A stretch of 53,500 nucleotides of DNA from Exiguobacterium sp. s122 (GTDB lineage Bacteria > Bacillota > Bacilli > Exiguobacteriales > Exiguobacteriaceae): the NCBI RefSeq assembly GCF_018618475.1, contig NZ_JACSMD010000006.1, forward strand, positions 1 to 53,500, written 5' to 3'. Position numbers and translations under genes: made by a program. This document shows positions 52,512-53,500 of this stretch, piece after piece. Positions within the stretch are counted from its first letter, which is position 1; each line of letters opens with the position of its first letter. The notes beneath the pieces are model-generated. The model saw only the letters and a list, made by a program, of their open reading frames with translations, was not told where the DNA came from and ran no database searches.

Positions 52512-53156
52512 ATGAAAGTACAAGGTTTTTTACGGTTATTTTGGACGACACTCGTCTTCGGGACGTTATTTGGGTTCGTAATGAACTTATTAGCGAATCC
52601 GGGCTATTTAGTAAGTCAGTCATGGGCCGCCATTGTGACGGCGCTCAGTTATTCAAGCACATGGACGGGGATCAGCATGATGGGGTTCTTTGCTTATTTA
52701 ATTGTGCACCGGGTCGGACTTGACTTGTTTCGCGGCCCGAGACTTTGGAATCGTGTCCAAGTGCTCTTAATCGCGTTTGCGTTATTTGATGCTGTCTATC
52801 TTCGTATGCTCGCGTTTAGTAACGATCATATGTGGCGGTATATCGGAGAGATGGTCGTATTGGTCATCGTCTCTTGGGTTGTCGCGACGAGCAAGGCGAG
52901 ACAAACGAATGCGAGTGCGTTTATCCCGACACTTTTCTTAATGATTGTCATCACGTTGATTGAATGGATTCCTGCACTTCAAACGACAGATGAGGTCGCG
53001 CTTCTTTGGCCGGCCTTAGCGACGCTTGTGTTCGCGAATGCATATCAAGTGTTAATGCTTCATCGATTCCAGGCGCCTGTTGAGACTCCGGTCGAAGAGC
53101 GGCAGCAAAAAGGTTCGAACAAAACAAAAAAACGTGTAGCATCGAAATCGTCTTAA
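52512..53156 (+). CDS. kbaA: KbaA-like multispan membrane protein
   Basis: The 214-residue product has about six hydrophobic spans, a short loop with HRVGLDLFRGPRLWNRVQ, and a basic C-terminal tail rich in Lys/Gln/Ser. Length, span pattern and position behind salA and before an rRNA operon match B. subtilis KbaA, which activates the KinB branch of the sporulation phosphorelay. The start ATG has only a weak ribosome site 11 nt behind salA, so coupling is likely. Identity rests mostly on synteny; function in a non-sporulating cell is unknown. Confidence 0.7.
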   Translation: MKVQGFLRLFWTTLVFGTLFGFVMNLLANPGYLVSQSWAAIVTALSYSSTWTGISMMGFFAYLIVHRVGLDLFRGPRLWNRVQVLLIAFALFDAVYLRMLAFSNDHMWRYIGEMVVLVIVSWVVATSKARQTNASAFIPTLFLMIVITLIEWIPALQTTDEVALLWPALATLVFANAYQVLMLHRFQAPVETPVEERQQKGSNKTKKRVASKSS

Positions 53157-53159
53157 CGA

Positions 53160-53196
53160 AAAAGGGAACGTCCAATTGGACGGTTTCCTTTTTTTT
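53160..53196 (+). terminator. Terminator behind kbaA
   Basis: AAAGGGAACGTCC pairs with GGACGGTTTCCTTT around AATT, with one bulge and a G-T pair, running into eight T. It separates the salA-kbaA unit from the rRNA promoters. Confidence 0.88.
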
Positions 53197-53257
53197 GCTA
53201 CAGAAATGGCCGAGCGGAAGAAATTCAAAAAACAATAAAGTTTTTTTAGAAAAACAG

Positions 53258-53286
53258 TTGACGAATATTAGAGGCGCTGATATATT
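53258..53286 (+). promoter_or_regulatory. rRNA operon promoter P1
   Basis: TTGACG (53258-53263), 17-bp spacer, TATATT (53281-53286). An A/T-rich tract just upstream (AAAGTTTTTTTAGAAAAA) is a good UP element. A G at 53294 lies at start-point distance; GTP initiation, as in B. subtilis rRNA promoters, is an inference. Confidence 0.88.
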
Positions 53287-53351
53287 AATAAACGTCGCTG
53301 CTGTTCCATTCGGGACAACAGAAAGTGAGTGAAAAAAATAATAAAAAGTGA

Positions 53352-53380
53352 TTGACTTTTAAAAATCAAATCGCTATTAT
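53352..53380 (+). promoter_or_regulatory. rRNA operon promoter P2
   Basis: TTGACT (53352-53357), 17-bp spacer, TATTAT (53375-53380), 94 bp downstream of P1, preceded by an A-rich stretch. A G at 53387 lies 7 nt behind the -10. Tandem promoters are the usual arrangement for Bacillales rRNA operons. Confidence 0.9.
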
Positions 53381-53386
53381 TAAAAA

Positions 53387-53500
53387 GTCGCTAACACGAC
53401 AACGAATTGGTCTTTGAAAACTGAACGATGAGGCAAAAAAAGTTTTACAATTTTTGAATGAAGCGCAAGCTTCGTCATTTTCAAGAGCTATATCAAATTC
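53387..53500 (+). other. Pre-16S rRNA leader with boxA-like element
   Basis: TCTTTGAAAACTGAAC (53411-53426) is the boxA-like element common to Bacillales rRNA leaders and bound by NusB-S10. A hairpin GAAGC-GCAA-GCTTC (53460-53473) follows, and the window ends in ATATCAAATTC, which typically lies a few bases before mature 16S rRNA. No 16S sequence is present. Confidence 0.85.

Overview
The window is one uninterrupted plus-strand block running from the 3' end of a 5S rRNA gene (first ~80 bases) to the promoters and leader of the next rRNA operon (last ~240 bases; 16S itself starts just outside). Gene order matches the large rrn-to-rrn block of Bacillales as known from Bacillus subtilis, and protein sequences are Bacillales-like throughout. 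Moderate G+C, many TTG/GTG starts with strong AAGGAGG ribosome sites, and the loss of sporulation genes normally found here suggest a non-sporulating Bacillales such as Exiguobacterium. That genus call is inference from pattern recognition, not a search.

Layout. (1) 215-4636: the class III heat-shock operon ctsR-mcsA-mcsB-clpC under a promoter with CtsR heptads. (2) 4691-7245: radA and a membrane PIN/TRAM protein (yacL type), with no disA between them. (3) 7304-14041: ispD-ispF-gltX, then a Cys T-box controlling cysE-cysS-mrnC-rlmB-rae1. (4) 14264-15953: sigH, rpmG, secE, nusG. (5) 16101-22922: rplK-rplA-rplJ-rplL with L1-type and L10-type leaders, an rsmC-like methyltransferase, rpoB; then rpoC to 26544. 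(6) 26552-31271: the str operon rpsL-rpsG-fusA-tuf with a long structured leader. (7) 31361-31876: a stand-alone nucleotidyltransferase-fold gene. (8) 31934-47036: the S10, spc and alpha operons, fused into one run from rpsJ to rplQ. (9) 47105-50321: ecfA1-ecfA2-ecfT (vitamin transporter energizing module) and truA. (10) 50476-51331: rplM-rpsI. (11) 51469-53156: a SalA/Mrp-type ATPase and a KbaA-like membrane protein. (12) 53258-53500: tandem rRNA promoters and pre-16S leader.

Most genes serve transcription and translation: RNA polymerase beta, beta' and alpha, SigH, NusG, about thirty ribosomal proteins, EF-G, EF-Tu, IF-1, aminoacyl-tRNA synthetases, rRNA/tRNA modification and mRNA decay enzymes, and protein export (SecE, SecY). 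Regulation visible in the sequence is mostly by RNA: a T-box, L10-, L13- and S10-type leaders, two L1-like binding motifs, and intrinsic terminators.

I found no mobile element, CRISPR array, tRNA, pseudogene or clear foreign island, and no convincing new multi-gene system. The items most worth a second look are a ribosome-site-plus-hairpin mini-ORF between fusA and tuf, the structured rpsL leader with its own mini-ORF, the nucleotidyltransferase gene between tuf and rpsJ, the zinc-free 89-residue S14 in the spc operon, and the pattern of lost neighbours (disA, the L7Ae-like gene, cwlD/gerD/pdaB) beside a retained kbaA-like gene.
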